Of a stretch of 64,000 nt of DNA, positions 15,100-23,157 are shown piece by piece (position 1 is the first letter of the stretch; each line of letters opens with the position of its first letter). The stretch spans positions 365,187 through 429,186 of the forward strand of contig CAVUES010000005.1 in NCBI GenBank assembly GCA_963740555.1, in the 5' to 3' direction. The translations under genes were made by a program, and so were the position numbers. Under the pieces are notes generated by a model that saw only the letters and a list, made by a program, of their open reading frames with translations, was not told the origin of the DNA and made no database searches. This stretch comes from Mayfieldus sp963740555 (lineage in GTDB: Bacteria; Actinomycetota; Thermoleophilia; Solirubrobacterales; 70-9).

Positions 15100-16914
15100 C
15101 TAGCCGTCGAGCCGGGCTTTGAGGGCTTCAAGCTGATCGGAGATCTCGTCCGGCAGGCGATCGCCGAACCGGGCGAGGAACTCCTCGACCTGGGGAAGCT
15201 GCCCGCGCAGGGCCTCGGCATCGACGCTGAGCAACTCGCTGAGCGCAGCCTCGTCGATCTTCAGGCCTTCGGTGTTGAGCTCGCCCTCGGCGGGCAGCAG
15301 CCCGAGCGGCGTCTCCACCGTCTCGCCCTCACCGTCGCAGCGCCGGAACACCCACTCCAGCACGCGGCTGTTCTCTCCGTATCCGGGCCAGAGGAAGCTC
15401 CCGTCGTCGTCCTTGCGGAACCAGTTGACGAGGAAGACCTTCGGCAGCTTCTCGCGGTCGGCCTCGCGCCCGACCTTCAGCCAATGGCCGAAGTAATCGG
15501 CCATGTTGTAGCCGCAGAAGGGCAGCATCGCCATCGGGTCGAAGCGCAGCTGGCCGACCACGCCGGCCGCGGCGGCGGTCGTCTCGACCGACATCGTCGC
15601 CCCGAGGAAGGTGCCGTGCTCCCAGTCGAACGCCTCGGTGACCAGCGGCACGACCGTCGCCCGGCGGCCGCCGAACAGGAAGGCGTCGATCGGCACCCCG
15701 GCCGGGTCCTCCCACTCGGGGGCGATGCAGGGGCACTGCGAGGCCGCGGTCGTGAAGCGCGAGTTGGGGTGTGCGGCGGGCTCGCCCGACTCGGGCGTCC
15801 AATCGCGGCCGTGCCAGTCGACCGCACGGTCCGGCGGGTCTCCCGTCATTCCCTCCCACCAGACGTCGCCCTCGGTCTCGGCGCAGTTGGTGAAGATCGT
15901 GTTCCGCTCCACCGATGCCATCGCGTTGGGATTGGTCTTGTAGCTCGTATTGGGTGCGACGCCGAAGAACCCCGCCTCGGGATTGACTGCGTAGAGGCGT
16001 CCGTCCTCGCCGAACTTCATCCAGGCGATGTCGTCGCCAACCGTCTCCGCCTGCCAGCCCTCCAGCGTCGGGATCAGCATCGCCAGGTTCGTCTTGCCCG
16101 ACGCCGATGGGAAGGCGCCGGTGACGTACTTGACCTCGCCCTCGGGCGAGGTCAGCTTGAGGATCAGCATGTGCTCGGCCAGCCATCCCTCGTCGCGCGC
16201 CATCGCCGAGGCGATCCGCAGCGCGAAGCACTTTTTGCCCAGCAGCGCGTTGCCGCCGTAGCCGGAGCCGTAGGACCAGATCTCCCGGCTCTCGGGGTAC
16301 TGAACGATGTACTTGTTGTCGGCGTTGCAGGGCCAGGGAACGTCGTCCTGGCCCTCGGCGAGCGGCATCCCGACCGAGTGCACGCAGGGAACGAAGTCCT
16401 CGCTCTCGCCGAGGACCTCCAGGGCACCGGTCCCCATGCGGGTCATGATCCGCATCGAGACCGCAACGTAGGGCGAGTCGGTCAGCTGCACGCCGATATG
16501 CCCGATCGGCGAGCCCAGGGGGCCCATCGAGAACGGCACCACGTACATCGTGCGTCCCTTCATCGAGCCCTTGAAGAGATCGCCGAGGATCTCGCGCATC
16601 TCCGCTGGGGCGCGCCAGTTGTTGGTCGGGCCCGCGTCCTCTTCGCGCTCAGAGCAGATGAAGGTGCGGTCCTCGACCCTCGCCACGTCGTCGGGGTCCG
16701 AGCGCGCCAGATAGGAGTTCGGGCGCTTGGCGTCGGCCAGCTTCTCGAATGTGCCCGCGACGACCATCTCCTGGCAGATGCGGTCGTATTCCTCGGCGGA
16801 GCCGTCGCACCAATGGACCGAGTCGGGCTGGGTCAACTTCGCAATCTCCTCCACCCAGCTGAGCAGCTTGGCGTGCGTTGTCGGGGCGTCCGTGGTCGCG
16901 ATGCTTTCACTCAC
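15100..16914 (-). CDS. pckG: Phosphoenolpyruvate carboxykinase (GTP)
   Basis: A 604-residue GTP-dependent PEPCK converting oxaloacetate and GTP to PEP, CO2 and GDP in gluconeogenesis. Motifs seen are YVVPFSMGPLGSPIGHIGVQ (substrate loop), YGGNALLGKKCFALRIAS, GAFPSASGKTNLAML (P-loop), and GDDIAWMKF with metal ligands. The P-loop has Ser where most GTP-PEPCKs have a reactive Cys (FPSACGK). The GTG at 16914 is preferred, with AGGAG 13 bases upstream; a GTG at 16926 would leave only one base. Its position near ethylmalonyl-CoA pathway genes fits growth on C2 compounds. Confidence 0.95.
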   Translation of the reverse strand: MSESIATTDAPTTHAKLLSWVEEIAKLTQPDSVHWCDGSAEEYDRICQEMVVAGTFEKLADAKRPNSYLARSDPDDVARVEDRTFICSEREEDAGPTNNWRAPAEMREILGDLFKGSMKGRTMYVVPFSMGPLGSPIGHIGVQLTDSPYVAVSMRIMTRMGTGALEVLGESEDFVPCVHSVGMPLAEGQDDVPWPCNADNKYIVQYPESREIWSYGSGYGGNALLGKKCFALRIASAMARDEGWLAEHMLILKLTSPEGEVKYVTGAFPSASGKTNLAMLIPTLEGWQAETVGDDIAWMKFGEDGRLYAVNPEAGFFGVAPNTSYKTNPNAMASVERNTIFTNCAETEGDVWWEGMTGDPPDRAVDWHGRDWTPESGEPAAHPNSRFTTAASQCPCIAPEWEDPAGVPIDAFLFGGRRATVVPLVTEAFDWEHGTFLGATMSVETTAAAAGVVGQLRFDPMAMLPFCGYNMADYFGHWLKVGREADREKLPKVFLVNWFRKDDDGSFLWPGYGENSRVLEWVFRRCDGEGETVETPLGLLPAEGELNTEGLKIDEAALSELLSVDAEALRGQLPQVEEFLARFGDRLPDEISDQLEALKARLDG

Positions 16915-17122
16915 TGGTGGGATCACACTCCTGTGGTCGCTTGCGCTGATGGCTCCCCTCCGAGGAGGGGGATTGTTTCAGCTACCCAGGGCGGCTGCCC
17001 TCAGTAGTGCCTACTGGACCTTGTGGGGATCGATACCGGATCGATCGCTTGGGGCCCCGGCACGGAGGCGGAGCAAACACTCCGCACTGGAAGAGCGCGC
17101 TCGATAGATTCCCGCGCCGCCC

Positions 17123-18346
17123 ATGCGGTTTTTCGAGTACGAGTCGCGCCGGATCGTCGAACTTTCCGGGATCCCGGTCACCGAGTACGGGTTCTGCACC
17201 ACGGCCACCCAGGCACGGGAGGCCGCGGAACGGATCGCTGGCCCGGTGGTGATCAAGTCCCAGGTGCTCACCGGCGGCCGCATGAAGGCGGGCGGGGTCA
17301 AGTTCGCCGACACGCCCGAGCAGGCGGAAGCCGACGCGGCCGAGATCCTCGAGCTTGAGATCAACGGCCAGATGCCGCGCGGCGTCCTCGTCGACCCCAA
17401 GGCCGAGGTCAAGCAGGAGTACTACGCGGGCGTGGTCTGGGACGGAACGGCGAAGCGGCCGCTGATGCTGTTCAGCGACATGGGCGGAATCGACATCGAG
17501 GAGGTGGCCGAGAAGCACCCCGACCACGTCGGCCGAGGACACCTCTCCAACCTGCTTCCGATCTCCGACTTCGAGGCGAAGCAGGCGGTCGCCGGCGCCG
17601 GCGTGACCGGCTCGCATCTCAACCGCGCCACCGCGGTGCTCGCCCGCCTGGCGCGCCTGTTCCGCGAGCGCGACATGATCCTGGCCGAGATCAATCCGCT
17701 GGCGGAGCTGGAGGACGGCAGCTTCGTCGCGCTGGACGCCCACATGGAAATGGAGGAAGAGGCAAAGCCGCGCCAGAAGCCGCTGCTGGAGGGCGAGCTC
17801 GAGATCGCGCCCGAGGACACCCGCGAGCCATACGAGCCGAGCGATTTCGAGCGAAACGTGAAGGCGATCGACTCCGCCGACCACCGCGGGGTGATCCAGG
17901 GCAAGGACCACGGCTTCAGCGGCAACCTCGGGCTGGTGATCGGCGCCGGCGGTGGCTCGCTGACCCTCACCGACGCGGTCCGCAGCCAGGGCGGAAAGCC
18001 CGCCAACTACGCCGAGATCGGCGGCAACCCCTCGGTCGCCAAGGCATGCGGGCTGGCCAAGCAGGTGCTGCTCAAGGACGGGGTCGAGAAGATCGCCGTG
18101 ATGATGTCGATTGTCTCCAACACGAGAGTCGACATCGTCGCCCGCGGCGTGATCAAGGCATGCCTGGAGCTGGAGAAGGACCCCGGCGAGACGATCGCGA
18201 TCTTCCGCATTCCCGGCGCCTGGGAGGAGGAGGGATTCAAGATCCTCGACCGCTATGGGGTCGAGTACTGCGACCGGAGCGTGTCGATGTGGGAGGCGGC
18301 GGGACGAGCGGTGGAGAAGATCCAAGGGGGAGTAGATGGCCCCTAG
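17123..18346 (+). CDS. sucC: Succinyl-CoA ligase beta subunit-like ATP-grasp protein
   Basis: A 407-residue SucC-like subunit that would bind nucleotide and couple it to CoA-ester formation. The ATP-grasp start RFFEYESRRIVELSGIPVTE is followed by PVVIKSQVLTGGRMKAGGVK (canonical KAQVxxGGRGKAGGVK), ILAEINPLAEL with the metal ligands, and YAEIGGNPSVAKA where typical SucC has FLDVGGGA. It is therefore a divergent paralogue; malate-CoA ligase or another acid-CoA ligase is possible. It forms an operon with the SucD-like gene and a small ferredoxin. Confidence 0.85.
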   Translation: MRFFEYESRRIVELSGIPVTEYGFCTTATQAREAAERIAGPVVIKSQVLTGGRMKAGGVKFADTPEQAEADAAEILELEINGQMPRGVLVDPKAEVKQEYYAGVVWDGTAKRPLMLFSDMGGIDIEEVAEKHPDHVGRGHLSNLLPISDFEAKQAVAGAGVTGSHLNRATAVLARLARLFRERDMILAEINPLAELEDGSFVALDAHMEMEEEAKPRQKPLLEGELEIAPEDTREPYEPSDFERNVKAIDSADHRGVIQGKDHGFSGNLGLVIGAGGGSLTLTDAVRSQGGKPANYAEIGGNPSVAKACGLAKQVLLKDGVEKIAVMMSIVSNTRVDIVARGVIKACLELEKDPGETIAIFRIPGAWEEEGFKILDRYGVEYCDRSVSMWEAAGRAVEKIQGGVDGP

Positions 18347-18363
18347 TAGCTCGTTCCTCGTTA

Positions 18364-18404
18364 CTTGTTCCTCGAAGAACAAGGACCAAGGAACAAGGAC
18401 CAAG
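18364..18404 (+). repeat. Tandem 14-base repeat with hairpin just before sucD
   Basis: GAACAAGGACCAAG occurs twice without a gap (18377-18390 and 18391-18404), two bases before the sucD ATG. CTTGTTC at 18364-18370 pairs perfectly with GAACAAG in either copy (18377-18383 or 18391-18397). Each repeat contains AAGGA, so two alternative ribosome binding sites and two alternative hairpins overlap. It may tune SucC:SucD stoichiometry; that role is inferred. Confidence 0.8.
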
Positions 18405-18406
18405 TC

Positions 18407-19327
18407 ATGAGCATCCTGCTGACCAAAGAGACCACGTTCATAGTCCAGGGCATCACCGGCCGCGAGGCGGTCAACCTGACCCGCGAGTGCCTCGACTACG
18501 GCTCAAAGGTGGTCGGCGGCGTCACCCCGGGCCGCAAGGGCCGCGAGGTGCACGGGGTGCCGGTCTTCGACACCGTCGAGCAGGCGGTCGAGCACCACGG
18601 CGGCCCGATCGACGGCTCGGTCGTCACCGTCCCCCCCGCCTTCACCAAGGACGCGGTGCTGGAAGCGATCGAGAACGGGATCAAGCTGATCGTCATCGTC
18701 ACCGAGCGCATCCCGCGCGGCGACGTCGCGCAGATGGTCGAGCTGGCCGCAATGCGCGGGGGGCGGATCATCGGACCCAACTGCCTCGGCCTGATCGTCC
18801 CCGGGATCTGCAAGATGGGCGGGATCGGCGGCCCGGCCAAGGACGCCGCCAAGGCCTATGCGGCGGGGCCGGTCGGAGTGATGTCGCGCTCGGGCGGCAT
18901 GACCACCGAGATCTCCTCGTCGCTGACCGCGGCGGGCCTCGGCGTCTCGACCGCGATCTCGATCGGCGGCGACGCGATCATCGGCTCCACCTACGCGGAG
19001 CTGATGCCGATGTTCGAGGCCGACGAGCAGACCGAGGCGATCGTGATCTACACCGAGCCCGGCGGCCGGATGGAGGCGCAGCTCGCCGAATGGGTGGGCG
19101 AGAACGACTCCAGGCTTCCGATCGTCGCCTTCATGGCCGGCAAGTTCATGGACGAGGAGGAGATGCAGGGGATGAGCTTCGGCCACGCGGGGACGATCGT
19201 CGAAGGCGCCGAGGACACCGCGGCGCAGAAGATCGCCCGCCTGGAAGGGGCCGGGATCACCGTCGTCGAGCGGATCGACGAGATCCCCGCCGCCGTGAAG
19301 GAAAAGCTTGGAGCGGCGGTTGGCTGA
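18407..19327 (+). CDS. sucD: Succinyl-CoA ligase alpha subunit-like protein
   Basis: A 306-residue SucD-like subunit. TTFIVQGITGREAVNLTREC is the CoA-binding Rossmann start, RIIGPNCLGLIVPGICKMG and GVMSRSGGMTTEISSSLTAA the central ligase region, and MSFGHAGTIVEGAEDTA holds the expected phosphohistidine (GHAG). It pairs with the upstream SucC-like subunit. The reading frame extends upstream without a stop to 18365, but the ATG at 18407 has AAGGA in the tandem repeat just before it. It is somewhat longer than classical SucD (about 290). Confidence 0.88.
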   Translation: MSILLTKETTFIVQGITGREAVNLTRECLDYGSKVVGGVTPGRKGREVHGVPVFDTVEQAVEHHGGPIDGSVVTVPPAFTKDAVLEAIENGIKLIVIVTERIPRGDVAQMVELAAMRGGRIIGPNCLGLIVPGICKMGGIGGPAKDAAKAYAAGPVGVMSRSGGMTTEISSSLTAAGLGVSTAISIGGDAIIGSTYAELMPMFEADEQTEAIVIYTEPGGRMEAQLAEWVGENDSRLPIVAFMAGKFMDEEEMQGMSFGHAGTIVEGAEDTAAQKIARLEGAGITVVERIDEIPAAVKEKLGAAVG

Positions 19328-19589
19328 GAAGGAGCTCAACGCGGTCTTCATCGAGGTCGACGTCTCAGACTCGGTCGCCGGCGACGCCGAGCTGGCGGCA
19401 AAGCTCGAGGAGGTTTGCCCAGTCGACATCTTCAAGGACGCCGGTGGGCGGGTGGAGATCGTCGACGAGAACCTCGACGAGTGCGTTCTCTGCGCCCTGT
19501 GTATTGAGGCGGCGCCGCCGGGCGGCGTCGTCGTGCGCAAGCTCTACGACGGAACCGACCTGTGGCGCAGAGCAGAGCCGACGGCCTAG
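19320..19589 (+). CDS. Small [4Fe-4S] ferredoxin-like protein
   Basis: An 89-residue protein with one predicted iron-sulfur cluster: a lone C-P in EEVCPVDIFK plus C-V-L-C-A-L-C in LDECVLCALCIEAAP. This FixX-like arrangement leaves four cysteines, enough for one [4Fe-4S] centre. The start is probably TTG 19320, with GGAG six bases upstream, overlapping the sucD stop by eight bases; TTG 19308 is the alternative. Its place at the end of a SucCD-like operon suggests a link to 2-oxoacid:ferredoxin metabolism, which is inference. Confidence 0.75.
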   Translation: MAEKELNAVFIEVDVSDSVAGDAELAAKLEEVCPVDIFKDAGGRVEIVDENLDECVLCALCIEAAPPGGVVVRKLYDGTDLWRRAEPTA

Positions 19590-19596
19590 CGCAGGA

Positions 19597-20610
19597 ATGA
19601 CGGACACAGGCCCCACCTACTTCACGGTTTCAAACGAACCGTACTTCCTTGGCGCTGTCGCGATGATCAACTCGCTGCGCCTGACCGGGAATCGTGGCGA
19701 GATCGTCCTCCTGGACATGGGGCTCACGGCGGCGCAGCGGAACCGCCTCGAGCCGCATGTCCGCATCTTCGACGCGCCAGCGGAGGTCAAGCGACTGCCG
19801 ATGCTCGTGAAGCCCTTCCCCTATCTGCTCGAGCCACAAGGGCGGGTGGTGATTATCGACAGCGACATGATCGTGACCCGACCATTCGATCCGATTCTCG
19901 AGCAGGCAGCGAGCGGGAAGGTTTGCGCCTTCGAGGACGGTATGGATCGCTGGATTGCCGAATGGGAGTCCGCGCTGGGCCTGGCGAAACCGCTGCGCCG
20001 CCAGGATTACGTGAACTCGGGTTTCGTCGCCTTCTCGACGGAGCACCAGCCGGATCTATTGCGGCGCTGGTGGGAGGCCTGTCATGAGATCTCCAATGAC
20101 CAGACCATGTGGGGTGGTCGCGATGGCGACGACCCGTTCTTCTTTGCGGACCAGGATGCACTCAATGCGCTGCTGATGAGCGAGGTCGAGGCGGACGCAC
20201 TGGCCTTCTCGCCCGGGCCCGAGGCCCCCGCGCCGTCGGTGGGGGGCGGGACGGACTGGCTGAGCCTCGTGAAGATCGAGGACAAGACCACATTGCGTTG
20301 CAGCATCGATGGAACCTCGCCCTACCTCCTTCATTACCTGGGTATCCCGAAACCTTGGCAGAGGCAGTCCTGGATGAGAGTGGAGCGGGACGCCTTCGTG
20401 GAGCTGATGCCGCGGGTGTTGTGCGGCGATGACGTAGCGATTCGAATGGACCGAGGTGAGCTTCCGCCTTGGTGTCGACCTGGAGCGCTCGCGGGCGCGG
20501 CGCGGAGCGCACTAGGGACCGTCAATCACGGTTCGCGCCGTATTCTGGCCCGGGTTCCGCCTGATTTCCGGCGCCGTCTTGCAGTGGCTGTGCGGCGCAT
20601 GGGAAAGTGA
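19597..20610 (+). CDS. Glycosyltransferase-like protein (GT8-type fold)
   Basis: A 337-residue protein with the N-terminus TYFTVSNEPYFLGAVAMINS, a pattern of GT8-like enzymes (a first strand, then a small-talk helix), and IDSDMIV, the D-x-D metal motif near residue 88. Later FVAFSTEH and FADQDALNALL resemble the catalytic and NxL segments. The sugar donor is unknown. It lies between a complete ferredoxin gene and a degraded fragment of the same gene, which suggests insertion. Base composition looks less GC-rich than sucCD. Confidence 0.7.
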   Translation: MTDTGPTYFTVSNEPYFLGAVAMINSLRLTGNRGEIVLLDMGLTAAQRNRLEPHVRIFDAPAEVKRLPMLVKPFPYLLEPQGRVVIIDSDMIVTRPFDPILEQAASGKVCAFEDGMDRWIAEWESALGLAKPLRRQDYVNSGFVAFSTEHQPDLLRRWWEACHEISNDQTMWGGRDGDDPFFFADQDALNALLMSEVEADALAFSPGPEAPAPSVGGGTDWLSLVKIEDKTTLRCSIDGTSPYLLHYLGIPKPWQRQSWMRVERDAFVELMPRVLCGDDVAIRMDRGELPPWCRPGALAGAARSALGTVNHGSRRILARVPPDFRRRLAVAVRRMGK

Positions 20611-20617
20611 CGTGATT

Positions 20618-20698
20618 GGTCGGCTGAGAAGCAGCTCAACCGCCGGCGGGCAGCATGGTGTCAAGAAGCTCTACGACGGGACCGAGCTGCGGCGCTGA
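20618..20698 (+). pseudogene. Degenerate partial copy of the ferredoxin gene
   Basis: CGGCTGAGAAGCAGCTCAAC at 20621-20640 matches the ferredoxin start (19320-19340), and 20665-20698 matches its end (AAGCTCTACGACGGGACCGA compared with 19537-19558). The middle, with all the cysteine codons, is missing. The fragment lies directly downstream of the glycosyltransferase gene. Confidence 0.7.
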
Positions 20699-20707
20699 GC
20701 CAGGTCG

Positions 20708-23015
20708 CTAGCGGTGGCCGTGCCGGTGGTGTTTCGGCACCCGAGCCGCGGTGTTCGTGTATGGCTGATAGCCCCGGCAGGGCTCGCCTCGCAGCCCCGG
20801 GCAGGGCGGCAGCCCGGTCGGGACGCTCACGCCCGGCACGACGGGGAGGGTCAGCCTCGAGGGCTTGTGCTTGGAGAAGGCGATCGCGACGTTTGCCTTG
20901 CCGTCCGGCTGCGTCTCGCCGAACGACCAGATCGGCTGGTCGCCGTTCGGGGCCGCGATCGTGACCCGGATCCGCGAGCCGGCGCGGTAGGCGTGCCCCT
21001 CGTAGTAGATCGGGATCGTGACCGGGACGAAGCGATTGTGCGGCAGCGGCCGTACGTCCTTCTCCCTGAGGCTGAGCACGGGCTCGAGCGGCGTGCTCTT
21101 CTTCTTGTCGAGCTTGCGCTCGTTCCCGCGCAGCCAGCCGCCCTGCACGAAGGTCTCCTTGCCGTCGGGCCGGACCTCGGAGATCGTCGCCTGAAGATCG
21201 ACGTTCGGAGTCGAGGAGCGGACCCAGGCGCGCACGTAGCCGGCGCCGATGACCGTTGTGTTGGCGGTCAGCGGGCTGGTCACGTAGGACAGTGCGGTGC
21301 CGGCCGGGTTCTGCGTCCAGTTGTAGGGCGGCGTCGCCGTCCAGAGGCCGTTGGTGCCAGCGGCGGTGTCGCCGGTGAAGTCGGTGAGCGGCCGCGCATG
21401 GGCGTCCCAGCTGAACGAGTTCGCGCCGCCGCCCTTGGGCGGGCTGTCGGCCAGGGTGCCGCCGGGTGCCACGTACCAGCTGCGGGCCGTGGTGCCCGGG
21501 ATCGGGAAGCTCGGGAAGGATTGCTCGAAGCCGGGGTCGGGGAAGCCGGGCTGCGCGCCGCCGGCGCCGTTGTCGAAGAGGATGCGGATCGGCGGCAGGT
21601 TCTCGAACGCGGCCAGCGCACCCTGATAGGTCGGCTGCAGCTGGATCGGGTCGGGGGGCATCGTCACCCCGTTGATCCCCATCGCCTGGTTGTAGATCAC
21701 CGGCGCCGCAGGCCCATTCGGCGCGCAGGTGACTAACGGCGCCTGCTGGGCGACGTAAAGGGACAGGAAGTCGCACCAGCGGTTGTAGGTCGCCGGGTCC
21801 AGCGAGTCGACGTGGGTGCCGTTGGTGAACGTGAACCACTTGCGGTCCGTGCCCGTGAAGTGCTCGGCCAGGTCCGGGCAATGGCCGCCGGTCTGCTCGT
21901 CGGTGAACTGGCAGGCCATGTAGGTCGGCACGTGGATCTTGTGCACGAAGGTGACCGGCGAGAGCGGGTCTGCGACCTTGGGGACGTAGTGGTCGTTGTC
22001 GCGGATCTTCTGCCAGCAGGTCGGCGGCCTCGCCGTGGAGGACCTGGTTGTCCTTGCAGAGCTTGGTCGCCCTGCTGGATCGCTGGTAGGCCCATGGCTG
22101 ACCGGAGTCGGGGCCGGCGGGCATCGCGTCGTGGACTCGCTCCTTGGCCCAGTCGACGGCGAATCCCGTGTTGAGGATGCCGCCCGGGTAGAGGGTCGTC
22201 TGCGTGTTGTCGATCACCGAGAGCGGCGAGATCGCCGCCAGGCTCGGTGGATTGTCCTCGGCGGTGAACAGCTGGCTGATGCCGCCGTAGGAGATCCCCA
22301 TCATCCCCACCTTGTGATGCAGCACCCATGGCTGCCGCGCGATCGTCTCGATCAAGTCGTAGCCGTCGAGGCCCTGGAGCGGCTCGAAGAAGTCGAACGC
22401 CCCGCCCGAGCAGCCGGTGCCGCGCATGTTGACGTCGACCACGGTGAAGCCCATCAGGTTGGCGAGGATCGCGATGCCGTTCTGCGGGCCGGCCGGATCG
22501 GCGTACCCATAGCCCGAGTACTCGATCAGGGTCGGAGTTGCACCGGTGGGGTTCGGCGGGAGAAGCGACGAGAGCTGCGACGGGAGCTTGACCGGTGATG
22601 CATTCGTCACATCCGAGGGCGGATGCACGTCGATCGCCAGCTTGGTGCCGTCGCGGGTCGTCAGGTACTGATAGCCGCTCGGCTGGATCTGCTGGTTGTA
22701 GACGTCGGTGCTCGGCGGCGCCGGCCGCGTCGAGAGCACGGTCAGCGGCCCCGACTTCGGACCGCCGCCGGCGAGACGAACTCGATAGCCCCTTCCCGGC
22801 TTCACGTCGCGAAACAGCAGGCCGCCAAGGCTGTCGGCCCGCTGCGTCGCGACCTTCTTGCCGTGACGATTGAGCAGCGTCACCTTCGCCTGGGGGCCCA
22901 GGCCGGTCACGTAAACCTGCTCGACGCTGCCGTGAGCGTCGAACGAGGGGCTCGCCGCGGAGGCGCGCCCCGCGGTCCCCAACATCAAGATCAGCAGTCC
23001 GCAGCCCAGTGCCAT
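20708..23015 (-). pseudogene. CocE/NonD-type (S15) hydrolase with a single frameshift
   Basis: A secreted alpha/beta hydrolase of the X-Pro dipeptidyl-peptidase/CocE type, about 768 residues if repaired. The signal peptide is MALGCGLLILMLGTAGRASA. The N-terminal half holds VDVNMRGTGCSGG and the nucleophile GISYGGI; the C-terminal half, in another frame, holds FTDEQTGGH and NGTHVDSLD (Asp and His) and a jelly-roll domain. The frame changes at about 22008-22021: removing one base from CTGCTGGCAGAAG restores LLQKIRDNDHYVPK. All catalytic residues remain, so this is a recent mutation or a sequencing error. It diverges from the acyl-CoA ligase. Confidence 0.85.
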
Positions 23016-23157
23016 GCACCCCTGGGCTGCACGCACCCGCCACCGGTTTCCGAGCCCCGCGCCTCTCCTCACCAGGCCGCCAGTTCTAGCAGGCACTTCT
23101 CGGCCGCGTCGCAGTTCCCCGCCGGTTCGCGGTCGCCTGCGGCAGACTTCGGCGACG

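Noticed and set aside
14935..17007. 690-codon open frame antisense to the PEPCK gene
   Set aside because: The protein is low-complexity (His, Arg, Val, Leu rich), shows no family motif and mirrors the codon structure of pckG; it is a GC-rich antisense artefact. The same applies to long frames antisense to the acyl-CoA dehydrogenase (9802-11250), the GGDEF-EAL gene (26749-28440) and the YyaL gene (28767-30794).
17123..19327. SucCD-like pair as malate-CoA ligase
   Set aside because: Attractive next to a malyl-CoA lyase gene, but nothing in the sequence that I can see distinguishes it from succinyl-CoA ligase.
22008..22021. Programmed ribosomal frameshift in the S15 hydrolase
   Set aside because: No slippery heptamer or downstream structure typical of programmed shifting is evident; a simple indel explains the data.
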